Positions 53,997 to 61,756 of a DNA stretch of 64,000 nt are shown here, piece after piece. Origin of the DNA: MGBC124762 sp048201935 (GTDB lineage Bacteria; Bacillota; Clostridia; Oscillospirales; Oscillospiraceae); contig DBFBGR010000001.1 in NCBI GenBank assembly GCA_048201935.1, positions 13,299 to 77,298 on the forward strand, read 5' to 3'. A program made the position numbers and the translations under genes. The notes beneath the pieces were generated by a model. The model was given only the letters and a program-made list of their open reading frames with translations, was not told the origin of the DNA and did no database searches. How positions within the stretch are numbered: position 1 is the first letter of the stretch; every line of letters starts with the position of its first letter.

Positions 53997-54497
53997 TCAT
54001 TCTCCCTTTCTCTCCAATCCAAGCTGGGCCAGGATGGCTTCCTCACGCCCGCGCATTTGCGCCTTCATGGGCCCCTCGTCCAGGTGGTCGTAGCCCAGCA
54101 GGTGGAGGACGGAATGGACCGTCAGGTAGCCAAGCTCCCGGCGGTTGGAGTGGCCGTACTCCTTGGCCTGGGCGGTGACGTGGGGCCAGGAGATCAGCAT
54201 GTCCCCCAACGGCACCAACCCCGTGGCCGGGTCGGCCCAATCAGGCGAGGGCTTTTCGCCGGGGCGGAGGTCAAACATGGGAAAACTCAGCACGTCGGTG
54301 GACTTGTCCACGCCCCGCATCTCCTTGTTCACCGCCCGGATGCCGGGGTCGCTGGTGATAAGGACGTTGACCTCGCAGGCCGCGTCCACCCCTTCCATCA
54401 CCAGGGCGGTACGGATGCACTTACGCATAAAAGCCCGCTGGGAGTCGTTGACGCCCGGCACCTCGGCGGTGACAGGGATGTAGTGTGTTTTCCTCAT
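53997..54497 (-). CDS. ybeY: endoribonuclease YbeY
   Basis: 166 aa from the ATG at 54497, overlapping the upstream stop (ATGA). Zinc motif HSVLHLLGYDH (HxxxHxxGxDH), STDVLSFPMFD and GDMLISW. Involved in 16S rRNA 3' maturation and ribosome quality control. Length is typical. Confidence 0.95.
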   Translation of the reverse strand: MRKTHYIPVTAEVPGVNDSQRAFMRKCIRTALVMEGVDAACEVNVLITSDPGIRAVNKEMRGVDKSTDVLSFPMFDLRPGEKPSPDWADPATGLVPLGDMLISWPHVTAQAKEYGHSNRRELGYLTVHSVLHLLGYDHLDEGPMKAQMRGREEAILAQLGLERKGE

Positions 54498-55045
54498 GCC
54501 TTGGGCGCCATCCGGGCCAGGCGGTAGATCGTGTAGGTATAATAGAGCCCGGCCCCCAGGGACACCCCGGACCACAGCATCCCCATGGCCAGGTTGGCCG
54601 CCCCCAGGACGATGCCCGCGGCGGTGGCTCCGGCCAGGGCGTACCAGCTCACGCGAAGGCGCAGGATGCGGTAGCCCCAGTCCCACTCGTCCTGCTCCTC
54701 GCACCACTTCACAAGCCGCCAGGTCACCCACAGCCGCAGGCCCTGCTCCAAGGGGAAGGGCATCACGTTGCCCTGAAGGTAGAATACCCACAGCGCGGCG
54801 GTGACCAGCGCCGCCCCCAGGACGATGATCCGGGTGGCGGAGACGGTCTCCGAGCTCCAACTGCGGCGCAGGCCGAAGAAGACCAGCGCGTAGCCCAAAA
54901 ACGAGGGCACGAGGTTGGCGTTATTGAGGGCCACCACGTTGGTGGCGCTGGTGAGCAGTTCGGGGTTTATCCCGGCGTAGCCCGACATCAGGTAGATGGG
55001 GAAGGGAATGAGCACCAGCAGCAGTCCGAGGGCGATCTTCTTCAT
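54494..55045 (-). CDS. hypothetical integral membrane protein
   Basis: 183 aa with about five hydrophobic segments (about 3-22, 44-60, 70-92, 133-150, 152-172). A polar loop (RLWVTWRLVKWCEEQDEWDWGYRILRLR) divides them. No family recognised. In Bacillus this position between phoH and era holds pgpH (yqfF), dgkA and cdd; the protein has neither the 7TM-HD domain nor DgkA motifs. It overlaps ybeY (4 nt) and phoH (4 nt), so it is translated with them. Confidence 0.7.
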   Translation of the reverse strand: MKKIALGLLLVLIPFPIYLMSGYAGINPELLTSATNVVALNNANLVPSFLGYALVFFGLRRSWSSETVSATRIIVLGAALVTAALWVFYLQGNVMPFPLEQGLRLWVTWRLVKWCEEQDEWDWGYRILRLRVSWYALAGATAAGIVLGAANLAMGMLWSGVSLGAGLYYTYTIYRLARMAPKA

Positions 55046-56025
55046 CTCTTTGTCTCCTTTTTGCCGCTGTCACGCCGGTTTTCGTCGGCCTCGTAGGCGG
55101 CGATGATGCGCTGGACGATGACGTGGCGGACCACGTCCGAGCCGGTCAGACGGCAGATGGCGATGTCCTCCACGCCCTTGAGGACCCGCATGGCCTCCTT
55201 CAGGCCCGACTGCTTGTCCGCGGGCAGGTCGATCTGGGTCACGTCGCCGGTGATGACGATCTTGCTGCCAAAGCCCATGCGGGTGAGGAACATCTTCATC
55301 TGCTCCCGGGAGGTGTTCTGGGCCTCGTCCAGGATGATGAAGCTGTCGTCCAAGGTCCGGCCCCGCATATAGGCCAGCGGGGCGACCTCGATGTTGCCCC
55401 GCTCCAGATATTTTTGGTAGGTCTCCGGGCCCAGCATTTCAAAGAGCGCGTCGTAGAGGGGCCGGAGATAGGGGTCAACCTTGGACTGCAGGTCCCCGGG
55501 CAAAAATCCTAATCTCTCCCCGGCCTCCACCGCGGGGCGGGTGAGGATGATGCGGTTGACCTGCTTATCCCGAAAGGCGGCCACGGCGGCGGCCACCGCC
55601 AGGTAGGTCTTGCCCGTGCCCGCGGGGCCCACGCCTAGGGTGACGGCGTTTTTGGCGATGGCCTCCACGTATTTCTTCTGGCCGATGGTCTTAGCCTTGA
55701 TGGGCTTTCCCTTGGCGGTGACGCACAAAACGTCGGCGGCGATCTCGCCGATCTTGTTCTCCGCCCCCGAGCGCACCAGCTCCAGCACATAGCGCACGGT
55801 CTGGTCGTTGATGGCCTCGCCCCGGGCGGACAGGGCCAGCAGGCCCTGGATGGCCTTGGTGCCCAGCAGCACGTCCTCTGCCTCCCCCGAGACCTTCAGC
55901 TCCGAGTCCCGGGAGACCACGTTGATGTGGAGGGCTTCCTCTAAAATGCGGATATTCTCGTCAAAGGAGCCGAAGAGGTTGACGGCCTCCTCCATGCGCT
56001 CCATGCTGATGCTCTGTTCGATCAT
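55042..56025 (-). CDS. phoH: PhoH family ATPase
   Basis: 327 aa. N-terminal KH-like/PhoH leader (about 1-110), Walker A GPAGTGKT (133-140), RPAVEAGERLGFLPGDL, Walker B FIILDEAQNTSREQMKMFLTRMGFGSK and VTGDVTQIDL. Probable RNA-directed NTPase; often adjacent to ybeY as here. Confidence 0.94.
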   Translation of the reverse strand: MIEQSISMERMEEAVNLFGSFDENIRILEEALHINVVSRDSELKVSGEAEDVLLGTKAIQGLLALSARGEAINDQTVRYVLELVRSGAENKIGEIAADVLCVTAKGKPIKAKTIGQKKYVEAIAKNAVTLGVGPAGTGKTYLAVAAAVAAFRDKQVNRIILTRPAVEAGERLGFLPGDLQSKVDPYLRPLYDALFEMLGPETYQKYLERGNIEVAPLAYMRGRTLDDSFIILDEAQNTSREQMKMFLTRMGFGSKIVITGDVTQIDLPADKQSGLKEAMRVLKGVEDIAICRLTGSDVVRHVIVQRIIAAYEADENRRDSGKKETKR

Positions 56026-56053
56026 GTGTCTGTCTCCTTCATTGGTACGTCCT

Positions 56054-57235
56054 TCAATCCTCGATGACGACCCCGATATCCTGCTCGCACTCGGCCAGCA
56101 GGGTCACCACCAGCAGACCGCCCTGGGTCTCGGTCTTGTAATCCACCCGCTTGACCTCCGATGGGTCGCACAGTGCGTCCAGCCGCTCTTGGAGCTCGCC
56201 CTTGAGCGCGTCGGCGGCGCGGCCCTGGTCTACATCCCGGCTCTCGGTCTCATACTCCCGGCAGATCTCCCGCCGCAGGGTGATGGGCAGGCCCAGGGGC
56301 GCGCAATGGTACTGGACTATTTTATCATACCGGGGATAGGAAATTCTACCCCTTTGCGGAAATTTTACGCTGTGGCCGAAAATTTCCAGGCTCCAACGGC
56401 TGGTCTCCCGTCCGGTGTAGACCTTGGCCGAGCCGGTGAGGGGGATGGCGGCCTGGAGGGTGTGCCACGTCCTGGCCCGGACCCGGCCCGCCGCCCGGAC
56501 CAGCATCCCGCCCATGTCCCCTTGGTAGTATTCTGGCTCCACAAAGTCCACCCAGCTTCCGATGAGGGCGTCCCCCGCCGCCACGGTCTGGCCCCGCTGG
56601 ACCAGTTGCTCTCCCCGGGTCACGTCGATGCGGGTGACGATGCCGGGGTATTTGGCCACGATATGGGCGGGCACGTCCTCCTCCACCAGCTCGGGCCGGG
56701 GCGTGCCCTCCCGCACCAGCACCTCGCACACCGTGCCCCGGACGTTGATGCTCATCCACGAGAGCTCGGGCATCTCCAACAGTACCTCGTGACCGATCTG
56801 ACGGGTGTCAATCCCCGGACCGAAGGCCCCGGGCTTGACCCCACGGGCCCTGAGCTGGCTCAAAATGGCCCCGGTGGGCACGCTTTTGTTGCCCGACACC
56901 CGCACCGTCAGCACAAAGCGGCTCAGCACCCCCACAACGCCCAGGCAGACCGCCAGCCCCGCCAGCAGCGCCCAGCGGTAGCGAAGCCGCCAAAAAAGCC
57001 CGGGCAGACCGCCCCGGCGCAGCAGCTTTATCGTCCATGTCCCCTGCCCCGCCAAGGCCCGGAGCCTAGGCCAGGTCCAAAAGGAGGTCCGGCAGGTCCA
57101 GCGGCCGCTCTCGTGCTTTTTGACCGCCCAAAAGCCCAGGTTTTTTCGGGCGCATAAATTGAAAAACTCCTCCGGCGCGTCGCCGGTGAGCTCCACCTCC
57201 ACCCAGCCCCGGACCGCGTTGGCCGCTCGCCGCAT
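56054..57235 (-). CDS. yqfD: sporulation protein YqfD
   Basis: 393 aa. One central membrane segment (about 88-108, WALLAGLAVCLGVVGVL). N-terminal cytoplasmic part with WTCRTSFWTWPRLRALAG; extracytoplasmic part with VRVSGNKSVPTGAILSQLRARGVKPGAFGPGID and VPAHIVAKYPGIVTRIDVTRGEQLVQRGQTV. Matches YqfD, a mother-cell (sigma-E) sporulation gene. Lies 12 nt after yqfC. Confidence 0.92.
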   Translation of the reverse strand: MRRAANAVRGWVEVELTGDAPEEFFNLCARKNLGFWAVKKHESGRWTCRTSFWTWPRLRALAGQGTWTIKLLRRGGLPGLFWRLRYRWALLAGLAVCLGVVGVLSRFVLTVRVSGNKSVPTGAILSQLRARGVKPGAFGPGIDTRQIGHEVLLEMPELSWMSINVRGTVCEVLVREGTPRPELVEEDVPAHIVAKYPGIVTRIDVTRGEQLVQRGQTVAAGDALIGSWVDFVEPEYYQGDMGGMLVRAAGRVRARTWHTLQAAIPLTGSAKVYTGRETSRWSLEIFGHSVKFPQRGRISYPRYDKIVQYHCAPLGLPITLRREICREYETESRDVDQGRAADALKGELQERLDALCDPSEVKRVDYKTETQGGLLVVTLLAECEQDIGVVIED

Positions 57236-57247
57236 CTCTCTCCCCCC

Positions 57248-57538
57248 TTACTCCAGCTCCACCGACAGAATACGCCCAGTGATGAGCAGCTCCTGCCGGT
57301 TCATGGTCGCCAACTCCAAGCCCAGCCCCCGGACCCGCACCGTCATGCGCCCGGCGGCGATGTGCACGTCGGTGGGGTCGTAGGCCAAAATGCCCCGGTG
57401 GCGTTCCACACGCAGTTGGCCGTCGCCCACTAACTCGATGCGGGGCACTGCCGCCACCGCGTCGGCGGGCAGCTGAAAGGCTCCCGCCAAGACCTCCGCC
57501 ACGCCCCGCCTGCGGAGCTTTTTCTCTCCCTCGCCCAT
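57248..57538 (-). CDS. yqfC: sporulation protein YqfC (YabP/YqfC family)
   Basis: 96 aa from the ATG at 57538 (SD GGGAGGAGG; a GTG one codon upstream). VPRIELVGDGQLRVERHRGILAYDPTDVHIAAGRMTVRVRGLGLELATMNRQELLITGRI fits the YabP/YqfC family. First gene of the cluster and preceded by a sigma-E-like -10. Confidence 0.92.
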   Translation of the reverse strand: MGEGEKKLRRRGVAEVLAGAFQLPADAVAAVPRIELVGDGQLRVERHRGILAYDPTDVHIAAGRMTVRVRGLGLELATMNRQELLITGRILSVELE

Positions 57539-57558
57539 CACGCCACCTCCTCCCGGCG

Positions 57559-57587
57559 AGTGTATGCGCCGAGGTGGAGATCCATGC
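57559..57587 (-). promoter_or_regulatory. sigma-E-like promoter before yqfC
   Basis: Minus strand: -10 CATACACT (57559-57566); the -35 (around GCATGG, 57582-57587) is weak. It gives a leader of about 14 nt holding only the SD. The same octamer precedes ylbJ. Confidence 0.4.
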
Positions 57588-57611
57588 TACGGCCTGTAAC
57601 CAAACTGTTCC

Positions 57612-57640
57612 TTGCACCGTTTCGGCCCGGGGCTTAGAAT
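57612..57640 (+). promoter_or_regulatory. SigA-type promoter for the lipoprotein gene
   Basis: TTGCAC (57612-57617), 17 bp, TAGAAT (57635-57640). Confidence 0.55.
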
Positions 57641-57660
57641 AGGACGCAGAGGTGGTTTTT

Positions 57661-58434
57661 GTGAAAAGGATATTGTGTTCGGCCACGCTTTTGGCCTTGC
57701 TCCTGACAGCCTGCGCCCAGGCTCCCCAGCCCTCGCCCTCGCCCAGCCCCGTCCCCACGGCCACGCCATCGCCCAGCCCGGAGCCAACTCCCAGCGAGGA
57801 GCCGGAGGAGCTGTGGGGCTTTCCTATCGACGACACCCACGACGCCTTTGAGGTGGACACCGGCGGAAAGCTTGGAACGGTGCTGGTGACGGTGGAGATC
57901 GAAGATGTTGACCCGGAGGAATATCATTTTTCCGTATGGACCAAGGATGATTTGAAAACGCCCCTGCAAACCATGACGGCGGAGAGCTACGGCGTTTTTC
58001 ATTGGAGTGCTGTACAAGATGTAAACTTTGATGGCTTCATGGATTTCGGCTATATGTACGCCATGGGCAACCAGCCCATGTACTGGCACTATTGGATCTG
58101 GAATGAGGACGAAGGGCAGTTTGTCCAGGAGCCGGAGTTTGACCAGATATCCATGCCGGATTTTGACCAGGAGACTGGGGTCATTTCCGGATATGCCCGG
58201 GGTGGTTTTGCCGGGGCGGCAGGAACAACGACCTTTCATCGCTGGATAGACGGCAAGCTGGTCTGTGTCCGTAGGATCGAGACCTGGCCCTATGGTGGAG
58301 ATATAGACAATGTATGCCTCACCGTAGAGGAGCCTGTAGACGGCGTGTTGACGGTCATATATCAGCATGAGACCGACATAGGCACGGCGTTTGAGGAAGC
58401 CGCAAAGTGGGAGGACCTCTCCTACCACGGCTGA
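57661..58434 (+). CDS. lipoprotein with a Pro-rich linker
   Basis: 257 aa from the GTG at 57661 (SD AGAGGTGG; a GTG at 57652 lies in the SD). Lipoprotein signal KRILCSATLLALLLTAC, with the lipid Cys at about residue 18. A Pro/Ser/Thr linker (about 20-50) leads to a folded domain (about 55-257). Within it VQDVNFDGFMDFGYMYAMGN and MYWHYWIWNEDEGQFV resemble XAC2610-like/VCBS-type repeats. AT-richer codons after 57900 differ from neighbours, so the gene may have been acquired. Function unknown. Confidence 0.72.
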   Translation: MKRILCSATLLALLLTACAQAPQPSPSPSPVPTATPSPSPEPTPSEEPEELWGFPIDDTHDAFEVDTGGKLGTVLVTVEIEDVDPEEYHFSVWTKDDLKTPLQTMTAESYGVFHWSAVQDVNFDGFMDFGYMYAMGNQPMYWHYWIWNEDEGQFVQEPEFDQISMPDFDQETGVISGYARGGFAGAAGTTTFHRWIDGKLVCVRRIETWPYGGDIDNVCLTVEEPVDGVLTVIYQHETDIGTAFEEAAKWEDLSYHG

Positions 58435-58445
58435 CAGGCGCAAAA

Positions 58446-58478
58446 AAGGCGGACAGTTCTATGAACTGTCCGCCTTGT
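58446..58478 (-). terminator. terminator between the lipoprotein and the 2-TM protein
   Basis: AAGGCGGACAGTTC-TAT-GAACTGTCCGCCTT; on the minus strand it is followed by TTTTTTG, on the plus strand by GTGTTCTTTG. Confidence 0.8.
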
Positions 58479-58487
58479 GTTCTTTGC

Positions 58488-58838
58488 TCACCGCTTCTGG
58501 CCGGGCTCGTCCAGGCTCTCCAGGCCGTCCACCGAAATAACGCCCTCCAGGGTCTCCGGCTCAGGCTCCTCGTCGGGCTGGGCCAAACGCTCCAAAAGCT
58601 GGCTGTTGCGCTTCTGCCGGTCCAAAAGTACCCCGAGGCCCCACAGCATCAGACAGGGAGCAAGGTTGTTGACGACCAGTCGTATCAGACCAGCCCCCAG
58701 TAGTGCGAGGGCATCAGTGCACGTCGCGCCATAGTTAAAGCCAACCATCAGCAGAGCTACATAGTTCACTATCCCATAGCCAAAACAAACCCCCGCCACG
58801 ATTTTGCAGGCCAGGCCCAGTCTGGAGCGTGTTTTCAT
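58488..58838 (-). CDS. small two-helix membrane protein
   Basis: 116 aa from the ATG at 58838 (SD GGGAGGT). Two hydrophobic segments (about 9-33 and 43-70) and an acidic C-terminus (QPDEEPEPETLEGVISVDGLESLDEPGQKR). No family recognised. It has a SigA promoter (58885-58913) and diverges from ylbJ. Confidence 0.65.
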   Translation of the reverse strand: MKTRSRLGLACKIVAGVCFGYGIVNYVALLMVGFNYGATCTDALALLGAGLIRLVVNNLAPCLMLWGLGVLLDRQKRNSQLLERLAQPDEEPEPETLEGVISVDGLESLDEPGQKR

Positions 58839-58884
58839 CTCGCCTACCTCCCAAGCATATATCTTCGCGCGAACGCTTACCCAA

Positions 58885-58913
58885 ATTATAACCTCCACCG
58901 GGTATAAGGTCAA
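58885..58913 (-). promoter_or_regulatory. SigA promoter of the two-helix protein gene
   Basis: Minus strand: TTGACC (58908-58913), 17 bp, TATAAT (58885-58890). It overlaps the -35 of the divergent ylbJ promoter. Confidence 0.65.
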
Positions 58914-58931
58914 GCCCTGGGCACATACACT
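58902..58931 (+). promoter_or_regulatory. sigma-E-like promoter of ylbJ
   Basis: GTATAA (58902-58907), 16 bp, CATACACT (58924-58931), a close match to the sigma-E consensus (ATA, about 16 bp, CATACAnT). The SD GGAGGTG begins 10 nt later. Confidence 0.6.
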
Positions 58932-58953
58932 CCCTGCGCGGAGGTGACGGCCT

Positions 58954-60120
58954 ATGTGGTGGCGGGTCTTTCGGTCAAAATACGCCCGGGATCTAGGCCT
59001 GGGCACAGCCCTGGCGTTGACCACGTTGGGCTTTATCCTGTTTCCCAAGGAGTGCGTGGCGGCGGCCAAGACCGGGCTGGAGCTCTGCTACAACGTCATC
59101 GTCCCCTCCCTGCTGCCCTTCTTCGTACTGGCCTCCCTGGTGGTGGACCTGGGGCTGGCGGGCTACCTGGGCCGGGCCTTGGAGGGTTTTATGCGCCCGA
59201 TGTTCCGGGTGGGTGGGGCCTGCGCCAGCGCGCTGGCCCTGGGCTTCGTGGGGGGCTACCCCGTGGGGGCCCGGACGGCCATCTCCCTCTACCGGCAGGG
59301 AATGTGCAGCCGCACCGAGGCCCAGCGGATGCTGGCCTTTTGCAACAACTCCGGCCCCGCCTTTATCCTGGGCGTGGTGGGGGCGGGGGTGTTTGCCAGC
59401 AGCCGGGTGGGGCTGCTTTTATACCTCACCCATATGCTAGCCTCCTGCATCGTAGGCGTGGTCTTTCGCTTCTACGGTCCCCGGGAGGACCTCCAGAGCC
59501 GCCCCGCCACGCCCATCCAAGCCAAGCGGTTCTCCGCCGCCTTTACCCAGGCTGTCACCGGGGCCATGAGCTCCACGCTGAACATCTGCGCCTTTGTCAT
59601 CTTCTTCACCGTCATTTTGCGCCTGCTGTCCCTCTCCGGCGTGCTGCCGGGGACGGCCATCCTGCTGGGCAAGGTCCTGGGCCCCCTGGGTCTCACCGAG
59701 AGCTGGTGCCAGAAGCTGCTCACCGGCGCGCTGGAGCTCACCTCCGGCGTAGCCGGTCTCAGCCAGGGCGGTACCTTGGTGGGCAGCGTGTCTATGGCGG
59801 CCTTCATGCTGGGCTGGGCGGGGCTTTCCATCCACTGCCAGACCCTGTCCTTCCTGGCTGACAGCGGCCTTTCGGCGGGGACCTACTTCGTGGGCAAGCT
59901 CCTCCACGGAGCGGTCAGCGCCGCGCTGGTGTGGGTCTTCGCCCGGCTGTTCCCCCTGTCCGCGCCGGTGGGGGCGGTGCTCACTCAGCAGGTGGAGGAG
60001 CTGTCCCAGGTGGACTTCACCACCGCCCTCACTGGGTCGGTGCTTTTGTGCTGGTGGGTATTGCTGATTTTTTTCTTTTTCGCGATTTTTTGTAGAAAAC
60101 GGAGAAAAGCTATGGTATAA
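58954..60120 (+). CDS. ylbJ: sporulation integral membrane protein YlbJ
   Basis: 388 aa, about eight to ten hydrophobic segments, nucleoside-recognition (Gate) domains. LFPKECVAAAKTGLELCYNVIVPSLLPFFVLASL, GYPVGARTAISLYRQGMCSRTEAQRMLAFCNNSGPAFILG and GGTLVGSVSMAAFMLGWAGLSIHCQ are YlbJ signatures. In Bacillus it is sigma-E controlled and needed for heat-resistant spores. A sigma-E-like promoter is present. Confidence 0.9.
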   Translation: MWWRVFRSKYARDLGLGTALALTTLGFILFPKECVAAAKTGLELCYNVIVPSLLPFFVLASLVVDLGLAGYLGRALEGFMRPMFRVGGACASALALGFVGGYPVGARTAISLYRQGMCSRTEAQRMLAFCNNSGPAFILGVVGAGVFASSRVGLLLYLTHMLASCIVGVVFRFYGPREDLQSRPATPIQAKRFSAAFTQAVTGAMSSTLNICAFVIFFTVILRLLSLSGVLPGTAILLGKVLGPLGLTESWCQKLLTGALELTSGVAGLSQGGTLVGSVSMAAFMLGWAGLSIHCQTLSFLADSGLSAGTYFVGKLLHGAVSAALVWVFARLFPLSAPVGAVLTQQVEELSQVDFTTALTGSVLLCWWVLLIFFFFAIFCRKRRKAMV

Positions 60121-60155
60121 TGTCTCCACATTCACTAAGGAAGGGAGCCGCTCCC

Positions 60156-60365
60156 ATGCTGTTTGAAACCAAGATCGAGCCCCTTTGCACCTACTGCGCC
60201 CGGGGCATCCCCCTGGAGGACGGCCAGGTGGCCTGCCCCAAGCGGGGCATCGTCTCGCCGGGGAGCTCCTGCGGCAAGTTCCGCTACGACCCCCTCAAGC
60301 GGGTCCCGCCCCGACCCGCCGCCCCCAAGGCCCAGGAGCTGACGGCGGAGGATTTTGAGTTGTAA
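60156..60365 (+). CDS. small conserved Cys protein
   Basis: 69 aa from the ATG at 60156 (SD AAGGAAGGG; an in-frame ATG at 60120 is without SD). CTYC (residues 11-14), a lone Cys in VACPKRG and Cys in SSCGKFRYDPLKRVPPRP suggest a four-Cys metal site. The C-terminal FRYDPLKR.PPRP text is conserved in Clostridia proteins as I recall it. Function unknown; 35 nt after ylbJ. Confidence 0.72.
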   Translation: MLFETKIEPLCTYCARGIPLEDGQVACPKRGIVSPGSSCGKFRYDPLKRVPPRPAAPKAQELTAEDFEL

Positions 60366-60401
60366 GGAAGCCTCCTGACAGTCTGTCAACCACCCAAAAA
60401 G

Positions 60402-60450
60402 ATCAACGCCCGTCGAAAAGCAGATGCTTTTTGACGGGCGTTGATGTTAC
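60402..60450 (-). terminator. terminator between the small Cys gene and the XRE-cupin gene
   Basis: ATCAACGCCCGTC/GACGGGCGTTGAT with inner AAAAGC/GCTTTT. The minus-strand tail is CTTTTTGG. Confidence 0.8.
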
Positions 60451-61001
60451 GATCTGCAATAATAGATCAGCATACTCAACTCGGCGGTCTCCGCTCCAAG
60501 ATTTTGATACCCATGGGGAACATCCGCGGCAAAGCGGATGGAATCGCCCTTGGCGAGCTGTATCTCGTCCCCCGCTACAGTGAGCCTGACTTGCCCGGCA
60601 AAAACGGTGATATATTCTATCGCCCCTTTCAAATGGGGCTGCGCGGTCAAAGCTCCACCCGCCTGGATAACGATGCGATAGGTCTCAAACAGCTTTTGCT
60701 CGTCAAAGGCAAAGATGGGATAATTCAGATAACGTCCCTCGTCCTCTCGCAAGGGTGCTATATCCTCCAGCCGAACGACGGAAACAGTATCGTCTCTCTC
60801 CTCCACCAGTGATGTAAAGGAGACCTTGTACCCGTTGGCTATTTTCCACAGTACCGAGATCGTGGGATTTACCTCGCCCTTTTCAATTTGTGCCAGCATA
60901 CTTCTGGATACGCCCGTAACAGAAGCAGCCGCGTCCAAGGTCAACTTCTTTCGCTCCCGAATGCTCTTCACATTGCCGGCGATCGTATTCGTGATGTTTA
61001 T
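60447..61001 (-). CDS. XRE-family regulator with C-terminal cupin
   Basis: Helix-turn-helix (LTLDAAASVTGVSRSMLAQIEKGEVNPTISVLWKIANG) and cupin (PHLKGAIEYITVFAGQVRLTVAGDEIQLAKGDSIRFAADVPHGYQN), 174 aa from the GTG at 60971. That GTG has no SD and cuts the first HTH helix. Ten codons upstream in the same frame is an ATA (60999-61001) preceded at 6 nt by AAGGGGGGG; it adds INITNTIAGN, which fits homologues that start with an I(A).N(L/V)K helix. I therefore place the start at the AUA (184 aa). Probably represses or activates the divergent lysE-type gene in response to a small ligand. Confidence 0.8.
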   Translation of the reverse strand: MNITNTIAGNVKSIRERKKLTLDAAASVTGVSRSMLAQIEKGEVNPTISVLWKIANGYKVSFTSLVEERDDTVSVVRLEDIAPLREDEGRYLNYPIFAFDEQKLFETYRIVIQAGGALTAQPHLKGAIEYITVFAGQVRLTVAGDEIQLAKGDSIRFAADVPHGYQNLGAETAELSMLIYYCRS

Positions 61002-61014
61002 GGCTTACCCCCCC

Positions 61015-61043
61015 TTGACATTATATTAAACTTATAGTATGAT
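61015..61043 (+). promoter_or_regulatory. promoter of the LysE-type gene
   Basis: TTGACA (61015-61020), 17 bp, TATGAT (61038-61043). A short palindrome GTAT-GAT-ATAC (61037-61047) overlaps the -10 and may be an operator. Confidence 0.65.
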
Positions 61044-61049
61044 ATACAA
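61020..61049 (-). promoter_or_regulatory. promoter of the XRE-cupin gene
   Basis: Minus strand: TTGTAT (61044-61049), 18 bp, TATAAT (61020-61025). It is interlocked face to face with the lysE-type promoter; the leader is about 12 nt and ends at the AUA. Confidence 0.55.
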
Positions 61050-61111
61050 GAAATCCAACATATCAGACTATGCGAACAATATAATATCTTAAACAAAGGA
61101 GATTGTCAATC

Positions 61112-61696
61112 ATGTTTAACTGGCTCCCCTTTTTGACCTATGCCGTGGTGACCGCTGTGACCCCCGGTCCCAACAACATCATGTCCATGTCCAACGGCGG
61201 CCGTAAGGGATTTCGGGGTGCGCTGCCCTTCAACCTGGGGATTTTAGCGGGCTTTTCCCTGGTGATGCTCCTTTGCACCGCCTTTTGCAGCCTGCTCTCC
61301 ACATGGATCCCACGGGTCAAAACACCCATGCTCATTGCCGGGGCGTGCTATATGCTCTATTTGGCCTGGGAGACCTTCCGCAGCGGCGACGCCATTGAGG
61401 AGAGCCACGGGCACGAAGGCTTTTTCTCCGGTCTCCTTTTGCAATTTATCAACCCAAAGATCTACATCTATTGCATCATGTCCATGGAAGCGTATATCCT
61501 CCCCATCTTTCACGGGCGGCCCTTGCCGTTGCTGGGCTTCGCGCTGCTGCTGGCCTTCATCGGGTTTGTCGCCACGCTTTTGTGGTCAGCCTTTGGCTCC
61601 CTTTTCAAGCGGCTCTTTTCCCAGCACGGACAATTTGTCAACACCATCATGGCGCTTCTTCTAGTCTATTGCGCCGTTTCGCTGTTTCTGGCATAA
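61112..61696 (+). CDS. LysE-family amino-acid exporter
   Basis: 194 aa from the ATG at 61112 (SD AAAGGAG, 10 nt; a TTG at 61103 is too close). Six hydrophobic segments, with signature TAVTPGPNNIMSMSNGGRKGF in the first and LLLQFINPKIYIY in the second half. Members export basic amino acids, threonine, homoserine or cysteine; the substrate is not predictable here. Divergently paired with the XRE-cupin regulator. Confidence 0.9.
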   Translation: MFNWLPFLTYAVVTAVTPGPNNIMSMSNGGRKGFRGALPFNLGILAGFSLVMLLCTAFCSLLSTWIPRVKTPMLIAGACYMLYLAWETFRSGDAIEESHGHEGFFSGLLLQFINPKIYIYCIMSMEAYILPIFHGRPLPLLGFALLLAFIGFVATLLWSAFGSLFKRLFSQHGQFVNTIMALLLVYCAVSLFLA

Positions 61697-61710
61697 GATC
61701 GTGGGCAACA

Positions 61711-61749
61711 AAAAACAGAGCGGACCAAGGCTGGTCCGCTCTGTTTTTT
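61711..61749. terminator. bidirectional terminator between the LysE-type gene and typA
   Basis: AAAAACAGAGCGGACCA/GGTCCGCTCTGTTTTTT between convergent genes; T-tracts on both strands. Confidence 0.9.
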
Positions 61750-61756
61750 ACTACGC

